NCBI GenBank assembly: GCA_050084985.1
Contig: JBITNC010000001.1
Span: forward strand, 190,526,001-190,590,000
Reading direction: 5' to 3'
Length of the DNA: 64,000 bases
Origin: Nageia nagi
Taxonomy: Eukaryota > Pinophyta
In this document: positions 12,026 to 23,400 of the stretch, one piece after another
How the letters are laid out: each line of letters starts with the position of its first letter
Position numbering within the stretch: the stretch's first letter is position 1
Translations under genes and position numbers: made by a program
Notes under the pieces: model-generated
Database searches by the model: none
What the model was told of the DNA's origin: nothing
What the model saw: the letters and a program-made list of their open reading frames with translations, nothing else

Positions 12026-12832
12026 GATCCTCTTCCACAAAAATGGGAGCAATATCAATGTTGTAACACCATGATATTGATAGTGTTCTTATTATGACAA
12101 AATAATGGAAGGATGTGCTCGTATTTTGATGTCTAAACTTGCAAAAGCCAAATATTAGAAGGAGTATCAACACTCTAGTCCCTTTAGACCCTAGAGTGAG
12201 ATCAAAGAGAGGTATTAAACCTCCTTAAAATAATGTGTACTAAATATCCCACAATCAAATGGAAATTATAAATAAAGGAAATGCCTATAATGCAAGGTAC
12301 TATGATCATGTTATGCTAAGACAATAATACAATGATAAAAAAAAGAATAAACTACCATGAATCTACCCAAACAAAATGCTATATGCACACACAAATGTAA
12401 GAAATTATATAGAAAATATACTGTGACTCCAATAGCTCCAAGATAGCTCCCAATTCTCCCTAACACCTACAATAATGATCAAAACATGTTGTGTTAAGTA
12501 TTATGGGTGATTAGGTTTTAGGATCTTGCTTAAGGCTTTGGTTGTGCATGGGAAAAGGCTCCAAAATAATCAAGAGCCAAGAGATATTTGAAAATCCAAG
12601 AGAGGAAAAATGGATTTCAAATTTGTATTTATATATCTAATATAGAATTGGTACATCAGTTGACCTAGCTAGTTGGCCAGTTAACAAACCAACCAGTCAA
12701 CCAATCATGTTAATCAACATGCTAGTTAGGGCCTAACATAAAAGGTTAAAACTACTATGATGGATTGATTTGGATGAAAATTATCAAGATTCAAATGATC
12801 AAGGAAAAAAGGTGATTTTTCAGATGTTTACA
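12026..12832 (+). repeat. Dispersed repeat, copy 1 (uninterrupted)
   Basis: This about 0.8-kb block recurs in the same orientation at 24845-25354 plus 30825-31092. Shared landmarks are GATCCTCTTCCA at the left end, CAACACTCTAGT, ATGGTGACTCC-type words, CATCAGTTGACCTAGCT and GGTGATTTTT at the right end. Copy 1 is continuous. Its site GCTCC at 12558-12562 is exactly where a 5.5-kb element is inserted in copy 2. It is probably an LTR or internal part of an unclassified retrotransposon, with no coding frame. Confidence 0.75.
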
Positions 12833-12889
12833 AATATCCATTTTTGAAACAAGTTTCACAACATGTGAAACTCAACTCAAAAGCTAAAT

Positions 12890-13217
12890 GATAAATGATG
12901 ATAATTATTGATTATGATAAGTAATGAATGATTATGTTGATATTTTGATGATGATAAATGAGGTATTAATAATTATTATTAATTATCAATGACTAATGAT
13001 GTTTTATTTACATGAATGATATGTGTAGGTATGCAAACGTATCACATACTAAGGGAAAAATGCTAGAAATTATCAATGATATGCTTAATGAAAAGGTGAC
13101 CAACTAATGCTATGCTAAATGCTCATGAATCACTTTCAATAAATTCGTAATGATAGTGATAAATATTTCCCCATGTTTAATGGAAATCAAGAATTATAAC
13201 AATGATAAATCTTGTAC
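12890..13217. repeat. GAT/ATA low-complexity sequence and two minisatellite units
   Basis: TGATGATAA-rich sequence (12890-13010) is followed by two units of the CCCCATGTTTAATGGAAA minisatellite (about 13145-13217). That minisatellite is much larger at 18712-19010 on the other side of the adjacent retrotransposon, so the retrotransposon appears to have split it. Confidence 0.55.
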
Positions 13218-13753
13218 CATGCTAAAAGATACCCAAGGTAATGTGATTGATTTAAAATATACACCAAATGATGTAAGTGGTACCAAATATGAATAAAGGC
13301 ATCATAAACTATGTAATATATGATGATACCAAGAAAAGAGGAGGATCAAGATGTTGCTATAAAATAATATCTAGAGAAAATAATTACCTATTAGATAATT
13401 AAATATGACATATGCATATCATTCAAACAATAATGGTGTTTTGTAATACCACATATCTAGATCTATTGTCTACCCTTTGTCATATTTTACATACTTTAAT
13501 TTTTGCATTTTATTTTACTTATTTTAAGGCATTGATGATGTGTTATTAGTAAGATTTCAATGTCATGGTACTTTATCTTAAGTGAGTAGAGATTACATGA
13601 AGGTTTTGTTTATGACTCATTGAATCAAATTTGATGAAGGTATATTATTATCAATTACATAAACTACTATATTTTTAATATATGCTTCAATAGGTACATT
13701 TGTAGAGAAATAGTGCTTTGTTTTATTATATGTACATTATTGTTTTATCTACA
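13218..13753 (+). repeat. 5' LTR (5'-truncated) of the Ty3/gypsy element
   Basis: Matches the 3' LTR from its CTAAAAGATACCCAAGGTA-like region onward, including GGCATCATAAACTATGTAAT, the TGATGATACCAAGAAAAGAG block and the end TTATCTACA. The terminal TGTTGATG start seen in the 3' copy is missing. Just downstream lies TTTGGTGAACCCAC, a possible but unassigned primer-binding site. Confidence 0.8.
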
Positions 13754-14103
13754 TTTTTGGTGAACCCACTCTTTCAAATGATCTTTACTCTCCAAGCTAA
13801 GATCTTGCACATTTCTATAATAGATCCAATTGTGTTGATGCCATGATTTACCTATTTGTAAAATATTGACACTATAAGAATGGATGTTAATTATTTACAA
13901 TAGTTGCAATAATTATTTTTACAAATTCTTTCCAAGGCTATAGCCTAGTTGTAAGCTACTACCAATAATACTTAGCCTATGTTTGATGTTTCCTTAGCTA
14001 TAAGCATATCAAAAATTTAGAATATCATAGATTGCAACAAAATAAAGAAGAGTAAGACTATGATGGTGTCTTCACCATACTATTGTCAACATATATCTAT
14101 AAT

Positions 14104-14960
14104 TATCGCCTACCACCTAATCCTAAGGCCCCCAAGTTTGATATGTTTAATGGTGATCAAGACTTGAAATAACATTTTATAATCTTTCAAGAGGACTTCT
14201 TGTTGAAATCTAATAATAAATTTATGGCCAAATTCTTCCCAAGGAGTTTGAAAGGTGATGCTAGCTAATGATTTTATAATTTGCCAAAGGGATCCATAGA
14301 CTCATTCAAATCACTAGTAAAGGTATTCATGAATCAATACAAGAACAATATCAAGGAACAAAGTACTACCACAAAGGTATATACCATGTACCAAGGAAGT
14401 AATGAAACATTGGAGAAGTACATTCCAAGATTCAAAAAGTAATGGCAATCCATTTGCAGTAAATTAGATGAAATTTAAATTTTTGTTATTTCTTTATTGA
14501 TTCCATTCTTTCAATTATTAAATAACATGCTCTTGATTATATGGAGATGGGTTTTTAGAATTGTAAGAAAAATAGTGTTAGCAAAAGAGAAAGTTTTGAT
14601 TGGTCTTGTATCACCTAAGTATGCAAGTACCACATACAATAAGGATAACAAAAAGCCATATATCAAAAAAATAAGAAAATAATATGAACATAGATGAAAA
14701 ACATGCTCTAACTAGATCTGCTACAACAAGAAACTATACATTGACTTTTCTTGTTCAACTAAGGCTTGTTTTGTAGGATCTTATCAAAAAGGACTTTTTG
14801 AAGCTAATGGATAGAAAAGTTGAAGATGATAGTGTATCATTTAGTGATTCATATGCTTATTGTACTTATCATTAGAGAAGAGAAAATTCTATAAAAAAAA
14901 ATGAAAATCTCTTGAGGATGCCATCATAGATCTCATTGCACAAGGGAAGTATGGAATCAA
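14104..14960 (+). pseudogene. Ty3/gypsy gag remnant
   Basis: Conceptual translation shows the retrotransposon gag core: PPNPKAPKFDMFNGDQD, then a GDAS--FYNLPKGSIDSF motif, then a YIPRFKK helix region. Two stops replace the usual tryptophan before FYNLP, and more stops interrupt the frame. Further on, YCTYH and a LEDAIIDLIAQGK-like end correspond to the C-terminal part that follows gag in related elements. Gag would form the particle that packages element RNA in the cytoplasm. The copy cannot make a full protein. Confidence 0.75.
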
Positions 14961-15350
14961 AGAAAATGGTTCAAATCTAGATCAAGCAGTTAATACTATA
15001 TCAATGGATGAGGAGATATGTGTTGCAATTAGAAGGGGCCATCCAAAGTACATCCCAAATCTAGTTATTACTAAACAAGTAAGTCTTCCACCTAATCCAA
15101 AAGTTTATAGTATGATAGAATAATTGAAAACTACTCCTACTAAAATTAGTTTATTGATTTCATTAATGCATCTAAAAAATATAGAGAGATCATATGTGAC
15201 TTGTTTAAAAAAGGAAAAGTTCCCAAAAATATTTCTACTATATCATTTTCTATAAAACCTCTAATCTATCAAATACTATGATGAAATTTCCTTTTCAAGT
15301 CTGAAAAACATAACAAGATACTCATTTTTGAATGTTTAGCATTTTATGTA

Positions 15351-15734
15351 ATGCCTGTGATGAATGGATGGGGAATAAAAAGAGCAATGGTAGATCCTAT
15401 TTCATCCATCAATGTTTTTTCTCAAAACTTCTTGCAACAAATTCAAGATAATTATGTCAAAATTTCTCCCTTAGAAAAGCCAACTTTATGTCTAAGAGCC
15501 TATGATATTTCATTACGAAAACCCCTTAGGTTGGTCACACTTCTATTAATACTAGATCTTAGAACTATTGACACAAACTTTCATGTCATGAGTGGGAAAA
15601 TTTCATATAATTTAATCCTATGGAGACCTTGGTTACATGACATGGATGTAGTGCCTTCTATAGTACATGTTCCTTTGAAATATAAATATGAGGGGATAAA
15701 TACACACAATAATAGGAGATCCAAAGCCTTATAA
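15351..15734 (+). pseudogene. Ty3/gypsy aspartic protease (retropepsin) remnant
   Basis: An open stretch of about 127 codons. It reads as a gypsy retropepsin: ALVDP-S-INV-like active-site region (here AMVDPISSINVFS), then PTLCLRAYD, PLRLVTL and the C-terminal SYNLILWRPWLHDMD signature. The catalytic Asp of the active site is present, but the following residues are PIS instead of the usual Thr/Ser/Pro-Gly-Ala/Ser, so the Gly is lost and activity is unlikely. It lies between gag and the pre-RT linker. The frame happens to be open but has no gag fusion and no promoter of its own. Confidence 0.75.
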
Positions 15735-16260
15735 ATAATTTAATTTAGCATACTAATACATTGAGGGATTAGATTAGAGTTTTCCTAAATTCAATTTCAT
15801 TCTAAAAGAGTTTGAATCAACATTAGTAAACATAGATAAAGAATTTTAGATTGTAGATACATGAATGGACACGTACAAAATACAGAACTTGGAATCATTA
15901 GATTTCATAAAAGATATGGGTTGTCCAAAAATAGTAAATAACATCAAGCATTTGTATCATGTTTAAATATCCATAGAGCATGTGTGCCATGAAACTAAAG
16001 GTTAATTAAGTGGTTCTTATTCTACAACATCTTTATCTCCAAATCCTATCTAGTCAAAAAATGAAATAGTAAAATAGGACACAAGTATTTCCTTTTCATC
16101 TCATTTTGTACATAAATACATTACACAAAATTATAAATACAAGATAGGAGGATTAGAAAAATTAGAACATGGTATGCCTTATTTTCCTAAAAATTTAGGA
16201 GCTTAAAAAAATAAGAAAGGGTTGGGTATTGATCATAATACCAAGCAAAGTTTAGGTACT

Positions 16261-16662
16261 ATAAAGTTTATTCCAAAATGCAATATGATTGAGCTTTGGA
16301 TGACTTTGATGAAGATTTGTGGATTAATGATATTATACCTATTGAATTTGATTTTTTTTTCACTAATGAATACATATTAGAATACATAAGGGCATATTAA
16401 GAATTGCCCAAGTCTAATGAAAGAAGAAATCCAAATTATATTCATAGTCAATATGGTTATTTGGGGAAAGATGTAAACATTAATGAAGTATTTCAAGTAC
16501 AATAGGCTATTGAAGAAGGGAATGATATCCATGATATTCCTAGCTTAGAGGAGTTACCTTGACTATTGCAAAAGAAAGATGAATTAACCTTTTTTATTAA
16601 AGAGTATGTTGATGTTAACATTGGCACAAGTGACCAAGAGAGGGTGATCAAGTTTGGAGCTA
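16261..16662 (+). pseudogene. Ty3/gypsy pre-RT linker remnant
   Basis: Translation gives acidic, low-complexity pol sequence (DDFDEDLWINDIIPIEFD ... NPNYIHSQYG ... IPSLEELP) and ends with a VINIGTSDQERVIKFGA-like motif that in related elements directly precedes reverse transcriptase. RT itself does not follow. The sequence jumps to integrase tail within about 20 bp, which marks the deletion junction near 16670. Confidence 0.5.
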
Positions 16663-16679
16663 CTCTTCTAATGCCATAA

Positions 16680-17200
16680 TAAGAGAGGTACAAAAGATTA
16701 TCATGATAGATTATCTTATGCACTTTATGCATATAGAACAAGATTTAGTAATGCTATCAATGAAACTCCTTTCTCATTAGTTTATTATGATGAAATTGTA
16801 TTACCACTAAAGTTGGAGATACCATTATTATGAATTTCACTACATGGAGATATACCAAATGAGAAGACAAGAATAGTAAGATTGTAATAGTTATAATCAC
16901 TTTATGAAAAGAGAATTCATGTAATTGAGAATCAAAAAGTATATCATAGAAAAATAAATAGAGAATTTGAAAAGAATATTAAGCCCAAAACCTTTTAGGT
17001 AGGAGACTTGTTATTAAAACAAAACATCAACAAAACAACTACAAATGATGAAGTCAAAGAAGAAACATTTGAGCCAAATTGGTTAAGATCATTTGTTGTA
17101 GTGGAAGATATAGGATCAAAAGCATGTAACTTATCTTAAATGGATGGAAAAGAAGAACCAAAAGCCTTGAATAGGCATCAATGTTGTACCTTTTCTCGCA
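16680..17200 (+). pseudogene. Ty3/gypsy integrase C-terminal remnant
   Basis: Translation contains the hallmark of the end of the gypsy integrase core: KDYHDRLSYALYAYRTRF, followed by TPFSLVYYDEIVLPLKLEIP and, further on, an ENQKVYHRKINREF segment and KPKTF-VGDLLL. Stops occur at several points, commonly where glutamine or tryptophan is expected. The zinc-binding N-terminus and most of the DDE core are missing. Confidence 0.75.
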
Positions 17201-17226
17201 CAATGTTGATACTATAAAAAAATGAA

Positions 17227-17590
17227 GCAATCATAATGTCTATGAATCATAGACATAAAATGCATGATCATTAATGGCCAATAATACAACTAGTGAGAGT
17301 TCACTCACTTAAAATAAAATTGATGATACAACCATTAGTGGAGATTTTGAAATTGATTTATACCCAATGGATGATGCACCTCACTATGTATCCATACATG
17401 GTTATTCTTACAAATTTAAAATTATAATGTATATAGATCATGGATACAAAATGCATGATCATCGATACAACTAGTGATATTTCACTCACTTAAAAGAAAA
17501 CTAGTGATATAACTATTAGTGAGGATATTGAGATTGATTCATACTCAATGGATGATGCACCTAATTATGTATCCAAATATGTTGTAAGAT
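17227..17590 (+). repeat. Tandem duplication, about 190-bp unit, in the element's 3' region
   Basis: Two diverged units start at about 17229 and 17420. Each contains ATAATGT(C/A)TAT, AAAATGCATGATCAT, ACAACTAGTGA, TTCACTCACTTAAAA and CAATGGATGATGCACCT. They lie between the integrase tail and the 3' LTR. The sequence from 17590 to the LTR at 18072 is non-coding and includes a purine run AAAAGGGGGAAAT near 17938. Confidence 0.75.
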
Positions 17591-18071
17591 ACCTATAACT
17601 TCCTTTTTGTTGCATGGTATTTATAACTTCATTCTTGTTGCAAGTATTCAAAAGAAAAGAGAAAGGAAAAGGATGTAAAAAAAAACCTCAAAGTGTCCAC
17701 ACCATAAGAAATACTATTCAAATAGTTCTAATGTTATTTGTTGCACCTCATGAATAGTTTGAATCAATAAAGCTTCATTATATCAAAGTATAAATGCTAT
17801 AACATAAGACTCCTTAGTACTAGACATGAAAGAGTTATCACTTCTATTCTTGAGCATCAAAAGGGGCAACCAATACAATACTTCATATCTTGCCTTGGCT
17901 ACTCCATCCATGAAGCTTTACTTGGGAAACCAAGCCAAAAGGGGGAAATAAAATACCTTCACCAAAGGATCATGTTGCTGAACAAGAGTTCAAATTTCTT
18001 AAAATTTTCTTCTCTTTTTATTTGGATATATTCTTCCTTTAGTTCCATCACACCTCCAAATAGGGGTAAAA

Positions 18072-18697
18072 TGTTGATGTTGAAAAATAAATTCTTATTT
18101 ATTAAATAATTCATTTTTATATCATCAATGGATATTTGTTGTAAAAAAGGAGTTAAAATATACTAAAGGTAGTGTAATTGATGTAAAAGAGACACCAAAT
18201 AATGTAAGAGGTATGAAATATCAATAAAGGCATCATAAACTATGTAATATATGATGATACCAAGAAAAGAGGAGGATCAAGGTGTTGCTCTAAAACAATA
18301 TCCAAAGCAAATCATTCTCTATTAGATAATTGGATATCAGATAGGTCAACATACGCATATCATTTTAACAATAATATTATTTTGTAATACCACCTATTTG
18401 AGGATCTATTATCTACCCTTTGTTATGTTTTTCATGGTTTAATTTATGCATTCAATCTTACTTATTTTAAGGTGTCCATGGTGTGCTATCAGTAAGACAT
18501 CAATGTCATGGTTCTTTGGCTTGAGTCAGTAGAGATTACATGAAGGTTTTGTGTATGACTTATAACTTAGATATTATGAAGGTACATTATTATCATTTAT
18601 GTAAATTGGTATATTTCTGATATCTACTTTATTAATTACATTTGTAAAGAAATAATGCTTTTTTTTATAATTATATGCATATTATTTTTCATCTACA
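18072..18697 (+). repeat. 3' LTR of the Ty3/gypsy element
   Basis: Begins TGTTGATGTTG directly after a short purine run (AGGGGTAAAA, polypurine-tract position) and ends TCATCTACA. It aligns with 13218-13753 over its 3' part with many substitutions, so the insertion is old. Confidence 0.75.
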
Positions 18698-18711
18698 AAG
18701 AGAAGATAGTG

Positions 18712-19010
18712 ATATATAGAATCTTTCCCCATGCTAAATGGAAAGCAAGAGAAGACATTGATAGAATCTCATCCCATGTTAAATGAAAAGCATGAAAGAT
18801 AATTATCAAATGATATATTTATCCCATGTTGAATGCAAAGAAAAAAGAAAATAATGATAGACCTTTCCCATGCTCAATGGAAAGTAAGGAAATATAGTGC
18901 TCATTAATATTACCCCATGATAACTAGAAAGCAAGAGATTTTTTTGTTCAAATGATATCTTTATTCTATGATAAATGGAAAGCAAAGGATGATAATGCTT
19001 AAAGTATAGT
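18712..19010. repeat. Minisatellite, about 45-50 bp unit, six degenerate copies
   Basis: Units carry a CCCATG(C/T)TAAATGGAAAGCAAG core and start at about 18719, 18764, 18816, 18860, 18910 and 18958. The same core is present twice just left of the adjacent retrotransposon (13145-13217). Confidence 0.75.
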
Positions 19011-20179
19011 GCTAAAAGACATGATTTCATGTATGTTTTTGATATGCTAAGATTCTAATGTGATATTGACTATGACTTAAGATAGTTGATATCTCAAGTA
19101 TAAAATAGGAATAATTATATGATATTAATGGTTGATTTGGACATGATTTACATTCCAAGAGATGCTTATTTGATATGATATTTGCTTAAGTATTTTTCTT
19201 GATAATGTGAGAGATTAATCAAAATAAATGATTTCCTTAATGTACAATTTGATTTTATCAAAGATATTATAAATGATAAGTGATTTTACTTGATGTTTGA
19301 TCATGATAAAATGATGTTTTCTCATTGATAATTGATGATGATAGAGTATGAGTGAAGACATTCATCCATATCAAAGCCATTATCACTTATTCTACAATAC
19401 TATGTTTCCTTTAGAAACCATGATAGTCAACAATCTATGATCACTCCCAAAGGAATTATTTAATGTAACATAATATATGATTGTGACTTAAGTGGTTATG
19501 TCCTTATCTAGAATGAGGCTCATGATAAGTGATAATGAAATTTATTCAAATGAATCTCAAATATATGTGTCTATGATGACATGATTGTGATGCTTATATA
19601 TGAGAGGAACACTTGACGAAAGTGTCCAAATATAATGATGAGACAATGATTATGATAATGATAATGATTATACTAATGATTATGATCATGATGATAATGA
19701 TAAAATTAATAGGGATGGCATAAGGTGACATGATGATGGTAGTATAATAATGATGATAGGATAATGTGATAAGGATGCATGACACATGATGATGTGATAA
19801 TTCTAATGCTATCAACAAGTGATGAAAAAGATAAGCCATGTTGATTAATGGGAGATAAGTGACTATTATCCTACCCTAAATTCTCCACTACTAGATGATT
19901 GCAAAGGAGGAACAAGATCTATTATCAACTCCCAATATTTCAAGATTATGATGCATGCTTGAATGATGATGTTTAGATTATAAGATATGATAGTACTTAG
20001 ATAATTATGATGATGATAATAATTTAAGGATAGTGTTCATATTCAATGGTTTCTCCAATGAGGTGTTTTATATTAAGATAGGGGTCTAATATCATGATAA
20101 TATTGCTCATATTATGTTGATATTTCCCCTTGATCATGATCAAGAAAAGAGTTGTTAAAAATACCCAGATATTGATTAG
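19011..20179. other. GAT/ATA-rich low-complexity DNA, no gene
   Basis: Dominated by TGATAATGAT-type sequence, strongest at 19620-19800. The long minus-strand frame there is an Ile/Ser/His-rich product of the repeat and is not a gene. Confidence 0.6.
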
Positions 20180-22110
20180 GTGGTGCAATTGGTTCTCCTA
20201 TTGATACTTTACCATCTCAATGAGATATTGGATTTCATGCCTCAATTACATGTACCCATTGGTATTGTGTTCACATTGCCTATGATACTCACAAAACTCT
20301 TTTTCTATGTACCATGGTATTATTGATTCTCCTATATTTTGTTTGATTAGGGATAATGTCAAAAGATTTGCTTGTAACAACTTGGGTAGGATATTCAATA
20401 AAGACTCCCCCAAAGAATTGAAATAATTTCTTTGCCTTTGGTTGTTAACTTACTCTTGCTCATGTAGGATTATTTTTTGTAGAGTTATATTTGCTTAGTT
20501 AACTTCATATTATGTTTGATTAAATGTTTCTTTTGATATGCTTAATAGTTGTGATTATAGTTTTTATTTTGATCATGATTCTTCTTGTGTAATTTTATAT
20601 CACCTAATTGTATATTGAATTCTTAGATGAGATTTTCTTATGATAATGTTTCCTCAAAATATTTGTATTTTTGTATTTGCAATATGGAAGATATTTACTT
20701 ATAACAAAACTTAGTAAATGTCTTAATAAGCTCTTCTTGTGGCAAGTAATATGGAAAATTTGTTATAATTGCTCTCCATCTCACCACATAATGATTGAAT
20801 AATGAATCATCATATGGTGATATTATTTTTAATTCCATGATAGATGACCTTTTTCTTATGTTTATGGCAAAATAGTCCAAGAATAGATTGGCTAGTTGCT
20901 CAAAAGAATAGATGTTATGTCTAGGCAATTTGTTGTACCAATACATAGTTTGACCTACTAAAGTTATTGAAAATTTCCTAATCATGAGGACATCATAATT
21001 GATTATAATATAACAATAATACTTGAATTTCCTCAAGTGATCTCTTGGATATTCCTTACCTTTGAATATTTCTATTTGAGGAACTTCAAACTTGTAGGGA
21101 AATTAATTGATTGGAACCATAGGGTAGATAGTTTCATTGATAATTGATAAGATAAGTTGCCTTTGATTTGATTGGTGATTCTTAATTCCATATCTTTCAA
21201 AATATTCAAATATAATCATGAATTATTTGAGGTTGTTGAGTTTCCATGGTTTGTGCTTGATATGTTGGTTGTTGATATGTTAGTTGATAGCCTTGTTGCA
21301 TGTTTATACCAATGGTTGATTCCATGTTACGTTGAGAGAAAATTAACTTTGAAATGCATATGCTTGATTAATGTATCTTTTACTTTGATATGATGGTTGA
21401 TTGATATGTTGAAATGGTGGAGCTTAGCTCACATTTTGATAAGCTTGATTTATGATACGTTGAGATTCCATTTGTTGAAATTTTTCTTGGATTTGATTTT
21501 GATTTTGATCTTGTTAGTTTGATTGATGGGAAGTATTGACTTTACCAACATTGGCATCTTAAGTTGACTGGTTTTAATTTTGATGTGGGACTTTCAAGGG
21601 AGAGAGATTATGATGTACCCCTAAACCATATGATGTGAGTTGCTTGGTGTGATCAAAGGATTTGATTGTACAATAAGAGATTTTGGTGGATTATAAGATC
21701 TAGCATATTGAATGTGACAATGAGATGTTGATCCATGATTAGGGTTAATTTGTTGTGCACTTGATAAAAAGAAAGGAAAACATGTTGACAAGGATGAGCT
21801 TGGGGCTTATGGTGAGACTATTTATTATAAAGATTAAGATATGATTTGGTTTGTTGCAATAATTGGTGATATATTAATAAAAGAAGGTTGTGGATCAAAA
21901 TATGAGGGATCAAAATGATAAATCACATTATGAATATGGGAATATGATGGTATGCTTTTCTTTTGATTTTATTGAAGGCTAAATTGCTTAAAAAGCATAG
22001 CCAAATTCTCTTGAAAAATGGGATCATCCATGAATTGATATTTAATAGCTTAAGGAAGGTTTTGAAACATGGCATGAGATTTGACATCACTAGACAATTA
22101 AGGACCAAGA
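20180..22110 (-). pseudogene. Ty3/gypsy gag remnant
   Basis: Read on the minus strand. N-terminal part (22110-21500) is Ser/Pro/Gln-rich, with a QDQNQNQIQEKFQQMESQR stretch. The gag core is at 21090-20690: GKEYPRDHLRKF, MIRKFSITLVGQTMYWYNKL, then SFEQLANLFLDYFA, IRKRSSIMELK and YVVRWRAIITNFPYYL. A downstream FCEYHRQ-E-NTNGYM-LRHEI segment (about 20330-20210) matches the Cys/His motif that follows gag in this lineage, though one Cys is Tyr. The core is open for 113 codons, and stops and frame shifts break the rest. No protease or pol follows, so the element is truncated. Confidence 0.8.
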
Positions 22111-22195
22111 GGCATAGTGGAATGATGTGACAAATGAGAAGGTGTTAGTGAAGGATGAGATTAAGGTATGGTTGGTGATCCATAAACTATAAGAT

Positions 22196-23400
22196 TACAA
22201 TTTGCAATTTAACCTTTCTTTAGGATCAATTCACACTTAAAAATAATTAAGTGCTTGTAAAGGAAATTTAGGAAACAAATTGTAAACACAAAGAAGAGAA
22301 AAGCATTCACCATAGAAGAGACAAGCAAAATTTATCTTGGTTCACCCAATGTGGGCTACATCTAGCTCAAAAGATCTCTACTATCAATGGGTGGAATCAC
22401 TTTACAAGGCCTCCAAGGTCCTTCAAAACCTCCTCTCACATTCACAACACACTCCTAGCTCTAAAAATCACAACAAAACTAAAAACACTTCCTGAAATCC
22501 TCTTTTTTTTTTCTTCTGTACAATTTGCTCCCTTTTTATACAATTTTGGGGGCTAAAATTAGAGAGTATTACAACTAGGAAAATGGAAAAAAACACATTT
22601 TTAGATACCCATTAACCTCCTTGATATTCCTGTCAAATTTGGTCTCAAATGGTTGCAAAAATCTCCCAAAAATGAGCTCTGAAACAAAACAAAATGCTCT
22701 CTATATTGTTATAGGCTTACTAGATTAACTCAGCCCAATAATAGGCCCTTAGATGAATCAAAAATCACCAAAAACCTTAGAAAAACACCAAAATATGTTA
22801 ACAAATTTAAAATTAGGTGGGTGCATTGTGGTGGTGACATGTGGCACTTACTAGGTAGAAGTCAAACTCTATTGACTGGTGGCTAGGCTAACTGGGCAGC
22901 TAGCTGACTGGGCAAGTGATGATCACATGCAGGTCAAGGTAGTCTAGTTGGCATGCACAGTCAAATGGGTTGAACATGCGGTCATGGTCATGCAAGCGAA
23001 TGGGTCTGATAGGCGATCATACAGTCAACCCCTCCATGCAGGCCTCCACATGGTCCGATGGTGGGCGGGTGCCCTTTCAGCCTCCTCCTCCTACGTGGCC
23101 TCCATGGTGGCAGGTGGGTCACACCAAATATTTGATTTTTTTTTCAAAAATACACAAACTAGACTTAATGCCATATCTTCCACATATAGACTCGGATTCT
23201 TGATCCGAAAGAAGCATCAAAAAATTGAAGATAAGATAATCACAATGAACATACTAAAATGGAGATTACTGAATGTTGAAGGGATCCAAATTTTTGGATC
23301 AATTGGGCTAGATGGAAGGGCTTGATATTGTTGTTTCTCTTGATATTTATCTTATTGTAGATCTAGTTGATTAGGCCTAGGGGTGGCTACCATGTTCACA
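22196..23400 (-). mobile_element. Probable LTR and leader of the minus-strand Ty3/gypsy element
   Basis: Lies directly upstream (in minus orientation) of the gag remnant. It contains a good TATA box (TATAAAAAGG, complement of 22531-22540), then, downstream on the minus strand, the word TAGCCCACATTGGGTGAA (complement of 22341-22358). That word recurs in two other LTR families here. The exact LTR ends were not resolved. Frames over 22948-23325 overlap each other and look non-coding. Confidence 0.45.
22531..22540 (-). promoter_or_regulatory. TATA box in probable LTR
   Basis: On the minus strand this reads TATAAAAAGG and continues into GAGC. It fits a core promoter about 190 bp upstream of the shared TTCACCCAATGTGGGCTA complement. 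Confidence 0.4.

Larger units (their letters stand above)
13218..18697 (+). mobile_element. Decayed Ty3/gypsy LTR retrotransposon with internal deletion
   Basis: Two related LTRs (13218-13753 and 18072-18697) enclose gag, protease, a pre-RT linker and an integrase tail, in Ty3/gypsy order on the + strand. The gag, the CHH-type downstream motif and the protease sequence style resemble the Tat/Athila side of the superfamily; that lineage call is inference. Reverse transcriptase, RNase H and the integrase core are absent: the linker passes directly into integrase tail at about 16670. All frames carry stops. The 5' LTR lacks about the first 80-150 bp present in the 3' LTR. Confidence 0.8.

Noticed and set aside
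19594-19839. 81-codon minus-strand open frame
   Set aside because: It is the translation of GAT/ATA low-complexity repeat (long Ile runs) and shows no domain.
22948-23325. 125- and 77-codon overlapping frames on the + strand
   Set aside because: They fall in a GC-rich patch of an LTR-like region, overlap in different frames, and carry no domain.
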